NCBI RefSeq assembly: GCF_009650435.1
Contig: NZ_VVIP01000022.1
Location: 1 to 64,000 of the forward strand
Origin: Foetidibacter luteolus
GTDB taxonomy: Bacteria > Bacteroidota > Bacteroidia > Chitinophagales > Chitinophagaceae
Direction of reading: 5' to 3'
Length of the DNA stretch: 64,000 nucleotides
The notes beneath the pieces are model-generated. The model was not told the DNA's origin. It made no database searches and saw only the letters and a list, made by a program, of their open reading frames with translations. The position numbers were made by a program, and so were the translations under genes. Every line of letters begins with the position of its first letter. Within the stretch, counting starts at the first letter, position 1. This document shows, piece by piece, positions 44,026 to 53,256 of this stretch.

Positions 44026-44424
44026 ATATCGAACAAGGAACAAGGAATGATGAATGAAGCACCGGAATACAGTCCATCCGCTACTCCCCCACTTGCGACT
44101 CACGATTCACCACTTGCGAATGAAATATCGAACAAGGAAAAAGGAAGGATGAATGAAGAACCGGAATAACCCCCATCCGCTACTCCCCCACTTGCGACTC
44201 ACGATTCACCACTTGCGAATGTAATAACGGACAAGGAACAAGGAATTTTGAACGAAGAACCGGAATATCCCCCATCCGCTACGACCCACTTGCGATTCAC
44301 GATTCACCACTTGCGAATGTAATATCGAACAAGGAACAAGGAATTTTGAACGAAGAACCGGAATACAACCCATACGCTACGACCCACTTGCGAATGAAAT
44401 AACGGACAAAGAACAAGGAATCCT
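44026..44424 (+). repeat. Tandem array of about 99-bp units built of heptads
   Basis: Units begin at 44026, 44125, 44224, 44322 and 44399 with ATATCG or ATAACG. Each holds the ACAAGGAACAAGGAAT block, a CCGGAATA segment, and a heptad series such as CACTTGC, GACTCAC, GATTCAC, CACTTGC, GAATGAA. The period is 99, 99, 98 and then 77 bases, the last unit lacking about 21 bases, exactly three heptads. Confidence 0.85.
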
Positions 44425-44445
44425 CCGGAAACATTAGAATAAAAT

Positions 44446-44477
44446 TTTGTCACCAGCTTATCAGCTTAATAATTTTA
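44446..44477 (+). promoter_or_regulatory. Promoter of the receiver protein gene
   Basis: TTTG (44446-44449), a 20-base spacer and TAATTTTA (44470-44477), one mismatch from TAnnTTTG, 18 bases before the ATG. It lies right after the tandem array. Confidence 0.55.
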
Positions 44478-44495
44478 CGCTACAAAAGGTAGTCA

Positions 44496-44882
44496 ATGTC
44501 CGTTAAAACAATCCTGGTTGCAGATGATAACGAGGCCAATGCAGAGGTTATACGCCTGATTCTTGAGGGCGAAGGATACCATGTAATTACCAGCCCCGAC
44601 GCGGTTGAACTGGAAAATACGGCTTCAACCGTGCCCGACCTGGTATTATTGGATATTAAACTGCCCGGCCGCGACGGCAAGGAGATTTGCCGCCAGCTAA
44701 AACAGAATGCCCATACCCAGCATTTACCGGTAATATTAATGACCGCCACCAACGAACACAGGGAACCGGCTATAGCGGCCGGCGCTGTTGATTTTATTTT
44801 AAAACCTTTTGAGCTGCAGGAACTGGTAGAAAAAGTAAATAAAGTACTGATGCCGGGGTACATACCCGGCGGCGAGGGTTAG
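44496..44882 (+). CDS. Single-domain response regulator
   Basis: A 128-residue receiver domain without an output domain. The acidic pair is in ILVADDNEANAEV, the phospho-acceptor Asp is in LVLLDIKLPGRDGKE (about residue 53), the Thr switch is in ILMTATNEH and the Lys is in FILKPFELQEL. It probably shuttles phosphate between kinases, or interacts directly with a target, in the manner of CheY or DivK. No kinase is adjacent. Its stop codon directly abuts the convergent ackA stop. Confidence 0.92.
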   Translation: MSVKTILVADDNEANAEVIRLILEGEGYHVITSPDAVELENTASTVPDLVLLDIKLPGRDGKEICRQLKQNAHTQHLPVILMTATNEHREPAIAAGAVDFILKPFELQELVEKVNKVLMPGYIPGGEG

Positions 44883-46076
44883 CTAGATACGCACGGCACA
44901 TTCCCTTGCTATTTCAAGTTCTTCATTGGTGGGCACCACCATTACTTTTACTGGCGAACCGGCGGGGCTGATTTCTCTTGGCCCGGCAACCCGCTGGTTA
45001 TTGGCGGCATCGTTAATGCTAACGCCCAGCCAGTCCATATCCCTGCAAACACGGGCCCTGGTATCGCTGTCGTTTTCACCCACACCAGCGGTAAAGATGA
45101 TGGTATCTACACCATTGAGTACAGCGGCATAAGCGCCAATGTACTTTTTAATACGGTATGCATAGGCTTCCAGGGCAAAAAGGGCGCTGGCATCGCCGGA
45201 TGCGGCAGCCTTATTTACGTCCCGCATATCGCTGTAACCGCAAAGCCCCAGCATGCCGGATTGCCGGTTGAGCAGGTTGTCCACTTCATCTGTGGTCATC
45301 TTCAGCACTTTACGCAGGTGAAAGATAACGGAGGGGTCAATATCGCCGCTGCGGGTACCCATAACAAGGCCGCTCAACGGACCAAAACCCATGCTGGTAT
45401 CCAGCGGCTTATCGCCTTTTACTGCAGCCATACTACAGCCATTACCCAGGTGTATGCTTATCATTTTGGCATCGGGGTTACCCAACATATCCCTTGCTAT
45501 ACCGGTTACGTATTTGTGGCTGGTGCCATGAAAGCCATAAACCCTAATGCGATGCTCTGTATAGTACGATGAAGGCAGGGCATAGCGAAAGGCCCGTGGC
45601 GGCATGGCCTGGTGAAAAGCAGTATCAAAAACAGCTACCTGTTTTGCAGCCGGAAAATGTTCTTCAGCAACTTCTATACAAGCATAGTTGGCCGGGTTGT
45701 GCAGCGGCGCCAACGGAAAAAGATGCTTTATCTTTTCTTTTACCTGCGGGGTTATTATGGTGGCCGTAGTAAAATCTTCTCCGCCATGTACCACCCGGTG
45801 GCCAACAACCGTTATCTCTTCTTTGTTTTTCAGCAGTTGGTTTTCCGCATCCGTCAGTATTTCAATAATTAAGCCCAGGGCATCTCCATGATTGGCCAGC
45901 CCTTGCTGCTTTTCAACTGTTTTTTCGTTGTTACCGCTATATATTTTGCAACGCAACAGGGCATCATTGTTTCCAATGCGCTCTGCCAGGCCGGTACACA
46001 AAGGTTTTTCCGGTGGCGTATTGAACAACTGGAACTTTAATGAACTGCTGCCTGCGTTAATGACTAATATCTTCAT
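44883..46076 (-). CDS. ackA: Acetate kinase
   Basis: Interconverts acetyl phosphate and acetate with ATP formation. The 397-residue protein has LVINAGSSSLKFQLF at the start, HRVVHGGEDFT, VFDTAFHQAMPP, YGFHGTSHKYV, SIHLGNGCSMAAVKGDKPLD and TSMGFGPLSGLVMGTRSGDI, all family signatures. It works with the phosphotransacetylase encoded upstream on the same strand. The two genes are separated by 376 bases containing a RepA copy. Confidence 0.97.
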   Translation of the reverse strand: MKILVINAGSSSLKFQLFNTPPEKPLCTGLAERIGNNDALLRCKIYSGNNEKTVEKQQGLANHGDALGLIIEILTDAENQLLKNKEEITVVGHRVVHGGEDFTTATIITPQVKEKIKHLFPLAPLHNPANYACIEVAEEHFPAAKQVAVFDTAFHQAMPPRAFRYALPSSYYTEHRIRVYGFHGTSHKYVTGIARDMLGNPDAKMISIHLGNGCSMAAVKGDKPLDTSMGFGPLSGLVMGTRSGDIDPSVIFHLRKVLKMTTDEVDNLLNRQSGMLGLCGYSDMRDVNKAAASGDASALFALEAYAYRIKKYIGAYAAVLNGVDTIIFTAGVGENDSDTRARVCRDMDWLGVSINDAANNQRVAGPREISPAGSPVKVMVVPTNEELEIARECAVRI

Positions 46077-46330
46077 GACCGTCTATACTATTTTACTTTA
46101 AACGCAATAGAATCTTGTATGGCATTGGCCAACCCCTTCAAGGTTGTATTGCAATCCAAATACCAACCCCGGATCGCATCCGCGGCTATTAACATTTTAG
46201 CTCTGGGTTATTGCACAATTTTATGCAGCCCGGTATAACAGTGCTAAATTACCAGCCTCGCCTCTTACCAGGTAAAGATCAAATCCTTTCGTTTTACCCA
46301 GGGCAGATTACTTCGGCAATTGGTGAATAG

Positions 46331-46393
46331 AATTGTTACAGTACAAGTGAGTGACACAAGGGACGCCTCATAGCAGCAATGCAGCTAAGTACC
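46331..46393 (-). repeat. RepA element, copy 12 (right-type fragment)
   Basis: On the minus strand: GCTGCTATGAGGCG, then the variant core TTGTGTCACTCACTTGTAC. It lies in the ackA-pta gap. The rest of that gap (46077-46330) holds nothing I can identify. Confidence 0.7.
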
Positions 46394-46452
46394 TAACCTT
46401 TAGCCATCTATTATGCGAAGCATAATAAAACATTCCACCTTTTTGTTCCTGT

Positions 46453-48546
46453 TTAATTATCCTGGCACTGTATGGCGGTTATAACAACAGTATTAAAAAT
46501 ATCATCTACCGTACAGCCACGGCTAAGGTCGTTCACAGGTTTGTTAAGCCCCTGCAGCATAGGGCCGATGGCCAGGGCGCCCGTTTCCCGCTGCACGGCC
46601 TTATATGTGTTGTTGCCGGTATTAAGGTCTGGAAAAATCAACACACTTGCCCTGCCGGCTACGGGTGAACCTGGCAGTTTCTGGTTACCCACCAGTGGGT
46701 CAACAGCGGCGTCGTATTGTATAGGGCCTTCCACTTTCAGCTCCGGCCTTTTTTCTTTTACCAGCAAGGTGGCTTTACGCACTTTTTCTACATCAGCACC
46801 CTCGCCTGATGAGCCGGAAGAATACGACAGCATGGCCACCCGCGGCTCAATGCCAAACCGGGCACTGGTTTCCGCAGATGAAATAGCTATTTCCGCAAGC
46901 TGTTCTGCGGTGGGGTCTGGGTTTACGGCGCAATCGCCAAACACGGCCACACGCTCCGGGAGGCACATAAAAAACACCGACGACACCAGCGATACGCCGG
47001 GCTTTGTTTTAATAAACTGCAAGGCCGGCCTGATGGTATGCTGCGTGGTATGCACAGCGCCCGATACCATGCCATCTGCATCGCCCTTGTACACCATCAT
47101 GGTGCCAAAGTAAGAAACGTCGGTCATAAGGTCTCGGGCCATTTCAAGGTTTACATTCTTGTTTTTTCTAAGTTCATACAAGGTTTGTACATAAGGTTCG
47201 TAATAAGCTGACGCCACCGGGTTAATGATGTTTACAGACGCGGCATCCAGGTTAATACCCAGCCTTCTTGCCGAAGCATTTATTTCAGCAGGGTCTCCCA
47301 GTATGGTAAGCTGCACCACCTGCTGCGCGGTAAGCCTTGCTGCCGCTTTCAGTATGCGGTCGTCGTTGCCCTCGGGCAATACAATATGTTTTTTGGCAGA
47401 CTTTGCCTGCTTTACCAACTGGTATTGAAACATGTGTGGCGTTATGCCCTCTGCCCTGAATGTTATAATGCGTTCATCCAGCGTATTGATATCTACATGC
47501 TTATCAAACAATTCTATAGCCTGCTCTATTTTTTGGGTGTTGCCCGCGGTAATACGGGAATGAATGGCCCCTACCCTTGTTGTGGTTTCAAAAGTGCCAT
47601 ACTCAACAGCAATAACAGGTATAACTGTTTGCAGGCCTTCAATCAGTTTTATCAGCGGGTCTTCCGGTTTGGTACCGGCTGTAAGAATTATACCGGCTAC
47701 TTTGGGATAGTTGGCCGAAAGATTGGCCAGCAGTGCACCGATGAGGATGTCGCCACGGTCGCCGGGTGTAACAATAAGGCAGTTCTCTTTTATATAAGGC
47801 AAAAAGTTGGGCAGCATCATGGCGCCTGTTACAAAATTGTTTACCTGGTTGCCCAGCAACTGTTCCCCAAGGATAACCTTAGCGTTAAGGTTATCAGCAA
47901 TTTCTTTCATGGTTGGGCTTTGCAGGTTTTTATCCCATGGAATAACAGATACGATGATGCCGCTGGTTATCTGCACGGCCAGCAATTCTTTTACATCATT
48001 TATCTGCTCCTGCTGAACGCGGTTTACCACAATGCCCAGCACCTGCACTTCCTTTGCTTCAAAATTGTGCAGTATACTTGTTACGGAGCTAATGATTTGT
48101 GCAGTGGATTTACCTTCGCCGGTTACCACTATAAGCACAGGCGCCCCGAGGTTCTTTGCTATCTCTGTATTGGTATCAAATTCAAACGCTATGCCTTCGC
48201 CCAGGTAGTCGCTTCCCTCTATAACGGTAAAATCGTAATTCTCTTCCAGCTTTTTGTATTTGCTGATGATGGCGTTAATCATTTCAGCGGTACTCTCGGG
48301 GTCGTTTCGGTGCAGCACTTCCTGCCTGCTGAATGCGAATGCATCCGCATATTCTATAGGCAGTGAAAAATGGTTAAGTATGGTTTCTATATGTATTTCT
48401 TTTTTCCCCTCGGGTTGCAAGGCTATTACGGGTTTAAAAAAACCAACCTTTTGGGTTTTGCGCAACAGCATGTTAACAAGGCCAAGCGCCACTATGGATT
48501 TACCCGTCCAGGGCTCGGCTGAAGCTATAAAGATTGCTTTATTCAT
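46453..48546 (-). CDS. pta: Phosphate acetyltransferase (long form)
   Basis: Converts acetyl-CoA and phosphate to acetyl phosphate. The 697-residue protein is the long form: an N-terminal P-loop region (IASAEPWTGKSIVALGLVN) related to dethiobiotin synthetase, a DRTGG domain in the middle (VTPGDRGDILIGALLANLS), and the C-terminal catalytic domain (HIVLPEGNDDRILKAAARL, VFFMCLPERVAVFGDCAVN, MLSYSSGSSGEGADVEKVRK, PVAGRASVLIFPDLNTGN). The first two parts are regulatory in E. coli. It lies upstream of ackA. Confidence 0.97.
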   Translation of the reverse strand: MNKAIFIASAEPWTGKSIVALGLVNMLLRKTQKVGFFKPVIALQPEGKKEIHIETILNHFSLPIEYADAFAFSRQEVLHRNDPESTAEMINAIISKYKKLEENYDFTVIEGSDYLGEGIAFEFDTNTEIAKNLGAPVLIVVTGEGKSTAQIISSVTSILHNFEAKEVQVLGIVVNRVQQEQINDVKELLAVQITSGIIVSVIPWDKNLQSPTMKEIADNLNAKVILGEQLLGNQVNNFVTGAMMLPNFLPYIKENCLIVTPGDRGDILIGALLANLSANYPKVAGIILTAGTKPEDPLIKLIEGLQTVIPVIAVEYGTFETTTRVGAIHSRITAGNTQKIEQAIELFDKHVDINTLDERIITFRAEGITPHMFQYQLVKQAKSAKKHIVLPEGNDDRILKAAARLTAQQVVQLTILGDPAEINASARRLGINLDAASVNIINPVASAYYEPYVQTLYELRKNKNVNLEMARDLMTDVSYFGTMMVYKGDADGMVSGAVHTTQHTIRPALQFIKTKPGVSLVSSVFFMCLPERVAVFGDCAVNPDPTAEQLAEIAISSAETSARFGIEPRVAMLSYSSGSSGEGADVEKVRKATLLVKEKRPELKVEGPIQYDAAVDPLVGNQKLPGSPVAGRASVLIFPDLNTGNNTYKAVQRETGALAIGPMLQGLNKPVNDLSRGCTVDDIFNTVVITAIQCQDN

Positions 48547-48720
48547 AAAGGTGTTTATTGAGTAGTCAGCATCTGCCCGTGAAAGATAAAAGGAATTGCT
48601 GTAACGGCGTGGCGGGAAGAGAAAAACTACCGCGATTTTAGGCTGGTTTAACCGATGTGCAGGATTGGCAGCTTTTAAACCGCCTTATATGCTGCATCAG
48701 CAGGGTAACCTGTATTGTGG

Positions 48721-50559
48721 CTATGAGCCCCTGTCTTCAAACTTCAGTTCAAACTCGGTACCTTCTCCCAACTGCGAATGCACTATTATAACCCCATCCA
48801 GTTTTTCAGTAAACTCTTTGGCAAGCCGCAGGCCCAGCCCTGAAGTATCACTGCGTATGCTGTTCCATTCAAAAATAGTTGCCAGGTGTTTTTCGTCAAT
48901 ACCGGGGCCATTGTCTTTTACATAAACATGCACAGTGTTATTTTGTTTTAATGCCGATAGCTGTATTGTACCGTTTTGAGGTGTAAACTTTACGGCATTA
49001 CTGACCAGGTTACGAAGAATAATTTTTAAAAAATTAGGGTCGGTTGTAAGTGACAGGTCGCCAGGACAATTGTTTAACAAACTGATGTTTTTTGCAGCGG
49101 CGGCAGTACTGTGGATATGAATAACAGAATCAAAAAAATCATACAGGTAAATTGTTTCGTTAAAAGGCACAAAACTCTCCATCTGGCTTTTTGACCAAAT
49201 GAGTATATCCTCCATGGCTTCCAGGGTATTATTGGCTGATTCAGCAATCTGGTTGTCGTATTTTTCCTTTTCTTCTTTGGTAAAACGTTGCGGGTTACTG
49301 CGTTGCAGGTTTAACAAAGTTACCAGGCTGCTTACGGGTGTACGTAAATCGTGGCTGATGATGCCGAGCAGTTTTGTTTTAGACTGGTTGGCCTTATCAA
49401 GCTGGTTATTAAGTTCGTTAAGTTCTTTGTTGGCCCGCTGTTTAAACCGGTAGCCGCGGTAAAGAGAGGCGGCAATAATAACAATCAGCAACAGGCCCAG
49501 CAGCAAAAAATTACGGGTAAGCTTTTGGTTGGTAAGCTGGCTGTTTTTAATGATGTTTTCTTTTTGTAAAAGGGATATTTCTTTCTGCTTTTTTTCGTTT
49601 TGGTACTTGCTTTCCATTTCGGCATACTTCCTGGCGCTTTCTTCTTTAAACAGCGTGTCTTTAAGGTTGGCGTGCAATTGCAGGTATTGGTTGGCTTTTT
49701 CATAATCCGCCATTGAACCGTAAGCATCGGCCAGGCTTTTATAAGCCATAGACTGCAGCTCTTTGGATTTTATCTGCTCCGCTATGGCCAGGCTGCGGTT
49801 AGCATTATCAACAGCCTGGGCATGCATACGCTGCAACACGTACATATCCGCAATGCCACCATACACCAGGCCCACGCCATACTGGTCATTTCTTTGCCGG
49901 AACAATTTCATCGCATCCCTGTAACTTATGGCAGCGCCTTCATAATCCCCCACTTTTACCTGCGTGTAACCCAGGTTGTTTAATACAAAGGGCCTTACTT
50001 CATCTTTTACATACTTGCCATACTGCTGAAGAATTACTTTAAAGTTTGCGATTGCTTTGTGATTGCTGCCGGTGGCCATATTAAGAAGGCCCATATCATT
50101 CAGCACGTTGGATGCGCCGGTGGAATCCTTGATGGAGTTAAACAGGCTGAGCGCCTGTTGTAAAAAACTTTGAGATTTATCGTATGTTCTTAATACGCGG
50201 TATATGTTGCCGATGTTTTTAAGGGTACCGGCCATTTTATTCTTGTTATTAATGCTCTCGTACCATTTTAAAGCGGTAAAATAATTTTGCAAGGCTACTT
50301 CATAATTACCGCTCCTGTCGTTAGCTATGCCTATGCCTATAAAAGAGTTACCCGTATTTAATGCATTATGCTCTTTTTGCGCCGCAACGCCAGACCTCGC
50401 AAATAATACAATTGCTGAATCATACGCACTGGAAGCCAATAACTGTTTTGCAGAATCATATATATAATCAGATAACTTTTTCTGCGGCAATGCATTCCCC
50501 GCCATGCAACAAAACATGGCCAATAATACACCTACCCTGCAAAAAGCTTTGAGGAACAT
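48721..50559 (-). CDS. TPR-containing sensor histidine kinase (HisKA type)
   Basis: A 612-residue protein with a signal peptide (ending CMAGNALPQ), about seven TPR units across residues 40-310 (for example ALQNYFTALKWYESINNKNK), a transmembrane helix (FLLLGLLLIVIIAASLYRGY) and a coiled coil. The H box is LLGIISHDLRTPVSSLVTLL. The ATPase has the N box LRNLVSNAVKFTPQNG and G1 box VKDNGPGIDEKH, with SGLGLRLAKEF. It is encoded in the same direction as the LytTR regulator about 400 bases upstream, with a small lipoprotein gene between, so the three may form one signalling unit. Confidence 0.92.
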   Translation of the reverse strand: MFLKAFCRVGVLLAMFCCMAGNALPQKKLSDYIYDSAKQLLASSAYDSAIVLFARSGVAAQKEHNALNTGNSFIGIGIANDRSGNYEVALQNYFTALKWYESINNKNKMAGTLKNIGNIYRVLRTYDKSQSFLQQALSLFNSIKDSTGASNVLNDMGLLNMATGSNHKAIANFKVILQQYGKYVKDEVRPFVLNNLGYTQVKVGDYEGAAISYRDAMKLFRQRNDQYGVGLVYGGIADMYVLQRMHAQAVDNANRSLAIAEQIKSKELQSMAYKSLADAYGSMADYEKANQYLQLHANLKDTLFKEESARKYAEMESKYQNEKKQKEISLLQKENIIKNSQLTNQKLTRNFLLLGLLLIVIIAASLYRGYRFKQRANKELNELNNQLDKANQSKTKLLGIISHDLRTPVSSLVTLLNLQRSNPQRFTKEEKEKYDNQIAESANNTLEAMEDILIWSKSQMESFVPFNETIYLYDFFDSVIHIHSTAAAAKNISLLNNCPGDLSLTTDPNFLKIILRNLVSNAVKFTPQNGTIQLSALKQNNTVHVYVKDNGPGIDEKHLATIFEWNSIRSDTSGLGLRLAKEFTEKLDGVIIVHSQLGEGTEFELKFEDRGS

Positions 50560-50621
50560 GCTGACAGTATTAACTGCTTACAAATTATGCATACAGCTTT
50601 GTTCCGCAAAAAAGAATACGG

Positions 50622-50906
50622 CTACTCATCCTTCTTCTTTGGGTCTTTTGGCTTTTCTTTTGTTTGGTAGATAACAACACGCTCATTTGCTTTTACAGAA
50701 ATGGTATCGGGAGATGATCCGGGACCACCGATTTTTTTAATAACAATATACCGTGCACTGCCTGTTGCCGGTACACTGATGGTATCAGGCGATGAGCCCG
50801 GGCCAAAGGCCGTAACTGTTCTGCCGGAACTTTTACTGCTGCCTGCGCAGGAATAGAGAACCACAAACAAAAGTGCCACTGCAATACTGGTTATGAATGG
50901 TTTCAT
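50622..50906 (-). CDS. Small lipoprotein with a duplicated GPGSSPDTISV motif
   Basis: A 94-residue lipoprotein starting at MKPFITSIAVALLFVVLYSC (lipobox LYSC); an ATG five codons upstream is possible. The mature part contains two near-identical blocks, FGPGSSPDTISVPATGSARY and GGPGSSPDTISVKANERVV, 26 residues apart, followed by a Lys/Asp tail (KEKPKDPKKKDE). I know no family for it. It lies between a LytTR regulator and a histidine kinase, all on the same strand. Confidence 0.7.
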   Translation of the reverse strand: MKPFITSIAVALLFVVLYSCAGSSKSSGRTVTAFGPGSSPDTISVPATGSARYIVIKKIGGPGSSPDTISVKANERVVIYQTKEKPKDPKKKDE

Positions 50907-50943
50907 GATGATGATTTTCATTTAAAAAGTGTGGGTTAAATAT

Positions 50944-51669
50944 TCAATTAAACTGCAACGGTTTCCTTATCATAAAACTGCTTATACTGCTACGGTAGGT
51001 TTTGCCAATAGGCAATGCCACCAAGCCGGCAAACAGTTCTTTATTTTCAATACGTTCAATTTTGTCAACCGCCACAGCATAGCTTCTGTGGATGCGGATG
51101 AACTTTTTATCCGGCAACTGATCCATCAGGTTTTTAAGGTTGGAAAGGGTTATATGCTTTTTTGAAGGGGTAACAATCCTGGTATAGTTGGTAATGGCTT
51201 CCAGGTAAATTATGTCCTGCATGTTAATGCGGGTAATTGCGGTACCTTCTTTTATGGTAAGCGTATCCCTTTCAAACTGCAAATCGTAATGCAGCGCTTT
51301 CGCTTTTATCTGCAGTAATTCTTTCAGCCTGTTAACAGACCGGTCAAAGCGTTGCTTATCTAAAGGCTTCACCAGGTAATCAAGCGCATGTACCTCAAAA
51401 GCGTCTGTAGCGTAATCCGGGTGGCTGGTAATAAAAATGCAGAGAGGCGGGTTGTTAACGGTTTTAAAAAAGTCTATGCCGTTCATTACCGGCATATCAA
51501 TATCCATAAATACAACGGCTATGTTTTGCTGTTGCATGGCGGCCACACTTTCCAGCGGGTTGCAAAAACTGCCGGTCAGTTTAAATTCCGGGTAGTCTTG
51601 CAGGTATTCCTCAACAATCAACCTGTCAATCTCATTGTCATCTACAATAATACAGTTTATCGGCGCCAT
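50944..51669 (-). CDS. LytTR family response regulator
   Basis: A 241-residue regulator. The receiver domain has CIIVDDNEIDRLIVEEYL, the phospho-acceptor Asp in VVFMDIDMPVMNGIDF and the conserved Lys in LDYLVKPLDKQRFD. The C-terminal LytTR DNA-binding domain begins near residue 140 (IIYLEAITNYTRIVTPSKKH) and contains FIRIHRSYAVAVDKIERI. Such regulators bind direct repeats upstream of target genes. Its partner is uncertain: the nearby HisKA kinase is not the usual LytS type. Confidence 0.93.
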   Translation of the reverse strand: MAPINCIIVDDNEIDRLIVEEYLQDYPEFKLTGSFCNPLESVAAMQQQNIAVVFMDIDMPVMNGIDFFKTVNNPPLCIFITSHPDYATDAFEVHALDYLVKPLDKQRFDRSVNRLKELLQIKAKALHYDLQFERDTLTIKEGTAITRINMQDIIYLEAITNYTRIVTPSKKHITLSNLKNLMDQLPDKKFIRIHRSYAVAVDKIERIENKELFAGLVALPIGKTYRSSISSFMIRKPLQFN

Positions 51670-52025
51670 GATAAGCCCTCTTTAAGTGGCATCGGCCTGC
51701 AAGCTTGCATAGCTTATACAAATAACCCATGCTTAAACCGGCCGATTGCAGTGTACGAAAATTATAATGCCATAAGATAAAAATTAAAACCGGAACTTTT
51801 TAAACTTATTTGGCAAAGGCACTTACTGTTTATTCAACTGCATGCAGTTCTCTCCTGCACCCCGCTTACCATGCTCCCTTTTTCGTTCGTGTATTATTTT
51901 GCTCCCTTCGTGTACTGCTTTTCTAAACGGGCATGCGCACATAGTAGATTCGTATTGTTAATTCCACAACAGCATAAAGGCTTTCTAACAAGGAGTTTTG
52001 GTTCAGCAATATACAAGGCAACCTT
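51670..52025. other. Intergenic region between divergent genes
   Basis: About 356 bases upstream of both the LytTR regulator and the lipoprotein operon. I see no member of the repeat families. It contains several short pyrimidine-rich stretches but no promoter motif I would defend. Confidence 0.4.
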
Positions 52026-52169
52026 ATGAACACCCTAAACCGGAATGGTACCAGCCGGCGCCGGGTCTTAATGCCATGGCTGCTTCTTTCAGTATCGCTT
52101 TACTACTGTTTTAACCCAAAGACTGCCTATGCTTATTTATCAATCATTCCTTCAAAAACATTTGTATGA
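52026..52169 (+). CDS. Possible 47-residue leader ORF
   Basis: An ATG at 52026 opens a 47-codon frame (MNTLNRNGTSRRRVLMPWLL onwards) with a basic N-terminus and a hydrophobic segment LMPWLLLSVSLYYCF. Its TGA overlaps the ATG of the following lipoprotein gene in the arrangement ATGA, as in translational coupling. It may be a real small membrane peptide, a leader, or chance. Confidence 0.35.
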   Translation: MNTLNRNGTSRRRVLMPWLLLSVSLYYCFNPKTAYAYLSIIPSKTFV

Positions 52170-53002
52170 AAAGGACATTTTTTTCCATGCTAACCGCTTC
52201 AGGCATTTTTATGCTTTGCTTTGCCAGTTGCAAAAAAGAACAGGATTTTACTTATTACAGCGAATCTGCCGCTATCAGAACACCAGAAGCTAACGGCGTT
52301 ACCGCGGCCGCCACTTTAGACCGTATTGATGAAATTGTAAAAGACCTTGCCACAAGCAATTACTCACTCAGTTTTTCCAAAACCTACTCTTCTTATGGCA
52401 TTACACGCACCGCCTATGGCAGCGCCAGCTACCTGGCTTTCGTTAGCCCCGATGCGGTAAAACTTCCTTCGGAATTAAGGAACATACAGAAATATGTACC
52501 CATCTGGAAAAGGCCCAACTTTATACTGCCCACTTGCCCGGACATGATCTTTGACCCGCTAAGGCTTCAAAAAGTCAGGGAACTGCTGGCAAAGGCAGAC
52601 CCCGCCCAGTTCTCCGGCCTGCGTGAAGTGGCTTTTGTGAACGGTGGTGGTTTCCTGGCAACAGATAAAGTGCTTGGCCAGTATGCCAACCTTAAAACAG
52701 ATGTAATGGATGGTTTACTTAAAGATTTGGGCGGCGCTAAATTTCTTATCCTTAACGAACCAGGCACCTTAAACAGGGAATTCGGCAGAAGCTTTTATGG
52801 CTATGCCAACATTAACGACATAGTGTTTAAACCCTACCGTAAAAACTGGAAAGACATTTTTAAACCTACTCTTAAAGGTTGTTATGATCCGATCATCTTG
52901 TCCGTAATTAAGGAAAGGCTGGCCAAAATAAATCCCGCGGCTTATGGTGGCCTTAATGTAACGACATTAGCCGAAAACAAGAACATAGCCATAATGTACT
53001 GA
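52166..53002 (+). CDS. Lipoprotein of unknown function
   Basis: A 278-residue protein with lipobox CFASC (acylated Cys at residue 22 in MLCFASCKKEQ). The mature region is mixed helix and strand. The segments YSLSFSKTYSSYGITRTAYG, VKLPSELRNIQKYVPIWKRP and a repeated pattern FDPLRLQKVRELLAKADPAQ versus YDPIILSVIKERLAKINPAA suggest an internal duplication, residues about 135-155 and 250-270. I do not recognise a family. It is followed by two membrane protein genes in the same direction, so the trio may work together at the envelope. Confidence 0.75.
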   Translation: MKRTFFSMLTASGIFMLCFASCKKEQDFTYYSESAAIRTPEANGVTAAATLDRIDEIVKDLATSNYSLSFSKTYSSYGITRTAYGSASYLAFVSPDAVKLPSELRNIQKYVPIWKRPNFILPTCPDMIFDPLRLQKVRELLAKADPAQFSGLREVAFVNGGGFLATDKVLGQYANLKTDVMDGLLKDLGGAKFLILNEPGTLNREFGRSFYGYANINDIVFKPYRKNWKDIFKPTLKGCYDPIILSVIKERLAKINPAAYGGLNVTTLAENKNIAIMY

Positions 53003-53010
53003 TAAGAAAT

Positions 53011-53125
53011 TTCGGGGGTGCCCCCAAGCTATCGCAAGGGGTCGGGCTTTCCGCTCATACTCCGGCACAAAGCCCAGGCACAAGGCCTCACCGGGGTATC
53101 CGCTTCAATCCCTCACCCAAAGTGC
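53011..53125 (+). repeat. RepB element, copy 3
   Basis: GGGGGTGCCCCCAAGC, AAGGGGTCGGGCTTTCCGCT, ACTCCGGCACAA, CCTCACCGGGGTATCCGC and TTCAATCCCTCACCC. It sits between the lipoprotein gene and the next membrane protein gene. Confidence 0.85.
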
Positions 53126-53256
53126 AGCCTCTTGCTGCTTCTGCCGGCGCCATGTTTCTTTAGTCCGTACCCAACTGCTGCAACCGTTCTTAAGCAATAC
53201 AAACCAACAGAGGTGTCCGCGCCGTACCGCGGATGCCTCTTTTAAAACAAAAAGTC

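Noticed and set aside
44026..44424. Possible CRISPR array
   Set aside because: Units are 99 bases with no alternation of short identical repeats and unique spacers; the units vary throughout and no cas gene is near.
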